64,000 nt of DNA, from NCBI GenBank assembly GCA_964405335.1, contig CAYONP010000015.1, positions 11,244 through 75,243 of the forward strand, written 5' to 3'. The translations under genes and the position numbers were made by a program. This document shows positions 63,696 through 64,000 of the stretch, in pieces (position 1 is the stretch's first letter; each line of letters begins with the position of its first letter). This stretch comes from CAYONP01 sp964405335. Lineage in GTDB: Bacteria; Armatimonadota; UBA10988. Under the pieces are notes generated by a model. The model was not told where the DNA came from and did not search any database. It was given only the letters and a program-made list of their open reading frames with translations.

Positions 63696-64000
63696 GGTAG
63701 GGCCCGTTCGCCGAACGGGCCGTGATCGGCCGCCTCGGCGAGGCGGCCCTACCTCATCGCGCCCGTTCGCCGAACGGGCCGTCATCGGCCGCCTCGGCGA
63801 GGCGGCCCTACCTCATCGCGACCGTTCGCCGAACGGGCCGTCATCGGCCGCCTCGGCGAGGCGGCCCTACCTCGTCGCGCCCGTTTGCCGAACGGGCCGT
63901 CATCGGCCGCCTCGGCGAGGCGGCCCTACCTCGTCGCGCCCGTTTGCCGAACGGGCCGTCATCGGCCGCCTCGGCGAGGCGGCCCTACCTCGTCGCGCCC
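63696..64000. repeat. Tandem array of 59-bp double-palindrome units
   Basis: Five full units begin at 63704, 63763, 63822, 63881 and 63940, and a sixth is cut by the window edge. Each contains CCCGTTCGCCGAACGGG (8-base arms) and a second, 10-base-arm palindrome of GGCCGCCTCG type, separated by GT(G/C)ATC. Unit 1 is framed by GGTAGGG and, after it, CCCTACC (63696-63753), giving terminal inverted repeats. Units 4 and 5 share a C-to-T change (CGTTTG). The preceding 63625-63695 holds nothing recognised. Confidence 0.9.

Noticed and set aside
63696..64000. Possible CRISPR array
   Set aside because: The repeats abut without unique spacers and each unit is palindromic throughout; no cas genes nearby.

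Overview
This is a 64-kb stretch of very GC-rich bacterial chromosome, densely coded, with many adjacent genes joined by 4-base NTGA stop/start overlaps. The cell is didermic: BamA, a Skp/OmpH chaperone and a TamB-type protein are all encoded. The pseudopilin style (DUF1559-like leaders, giant minor pilins), the DUF4159-like domain, GH172 (DUF2961), DUF6807 and multiple Gfo/Idh/MocA oxidoreductases suggest an uncultured lineage of the Planctomycetota / Hydrogenedentota / Sumerlaeota / Armatimonadota kind. That placement is an inference from gene style, not a demonstrated taxonomy. No rRNA, tRNA, integrase or CRISPR array was seen.

Layout. (1) 21895 to 1, minus strand: a GAF sensor histidine kinase, an unknown protein, then a run of prepilin-like genes in the order major-type pilin, PilV/GspI, GspH/FimT, PilW/GspJ and PilX/GspK (the last without Glu5), followed by two giant exported proteins (1894 aa and more than 1797 aa). 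This parallels fimU-pilV-pilW-pilX-pilY1, but the minor pilins carry very large passenger regions and the PilY1 slot is filled by unrelated-looking giants. It is the best candidate for an undescribed surface system. (2) 21952 to 25167: small genes on both strands (YbjN, NlpC/P60-like, SRPBCC, TPR, a membrane protein), with a textbook sigma-70 promoter and palindromic intergenic repeats. (3) 25233 to 35952, plus strand: a carbohydrate operon with GH172, DUF6807, cupin, an all-alpha toroid protein, GH51, a GH39/GH5-like enzyme, CYTH and a Gfo/Idh oxidoreductase; arabinose- or fructofuranose-containing glycans are a plausible target. (4) 55966 to 35928, minus strand: pfkA, hppA, comF, tamB, two TolB-like propeller lipoproteins, an ECF sigma factor overlapping bamA, skp and rlmN, an envelope-assembly superoperon with a clear promoter before pfkA. 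(5) 56118 to 59269: an orphan DUF433 gene, a small HTH-like gene, and an ArsR repressor coupled to a CoA-disulfide reductase with a rhodanese domain (likely sulfane-sulfur handling). (6) 59382 to 63624, plus strand: a C26 amidotransferase whose C-terminus is encoded by a REPIN-like inverted repeat, a Gfo/Idh oxidoreductase, endonuclease V, a LURP-one-like protein and an M20 peptidase. (7) 63696 to 64000: five tandem 59-bp palindromic repeat units running off the window edge.

Long open frames opposite most large genes are compositional shadows of NNS codon use and are not annotated.
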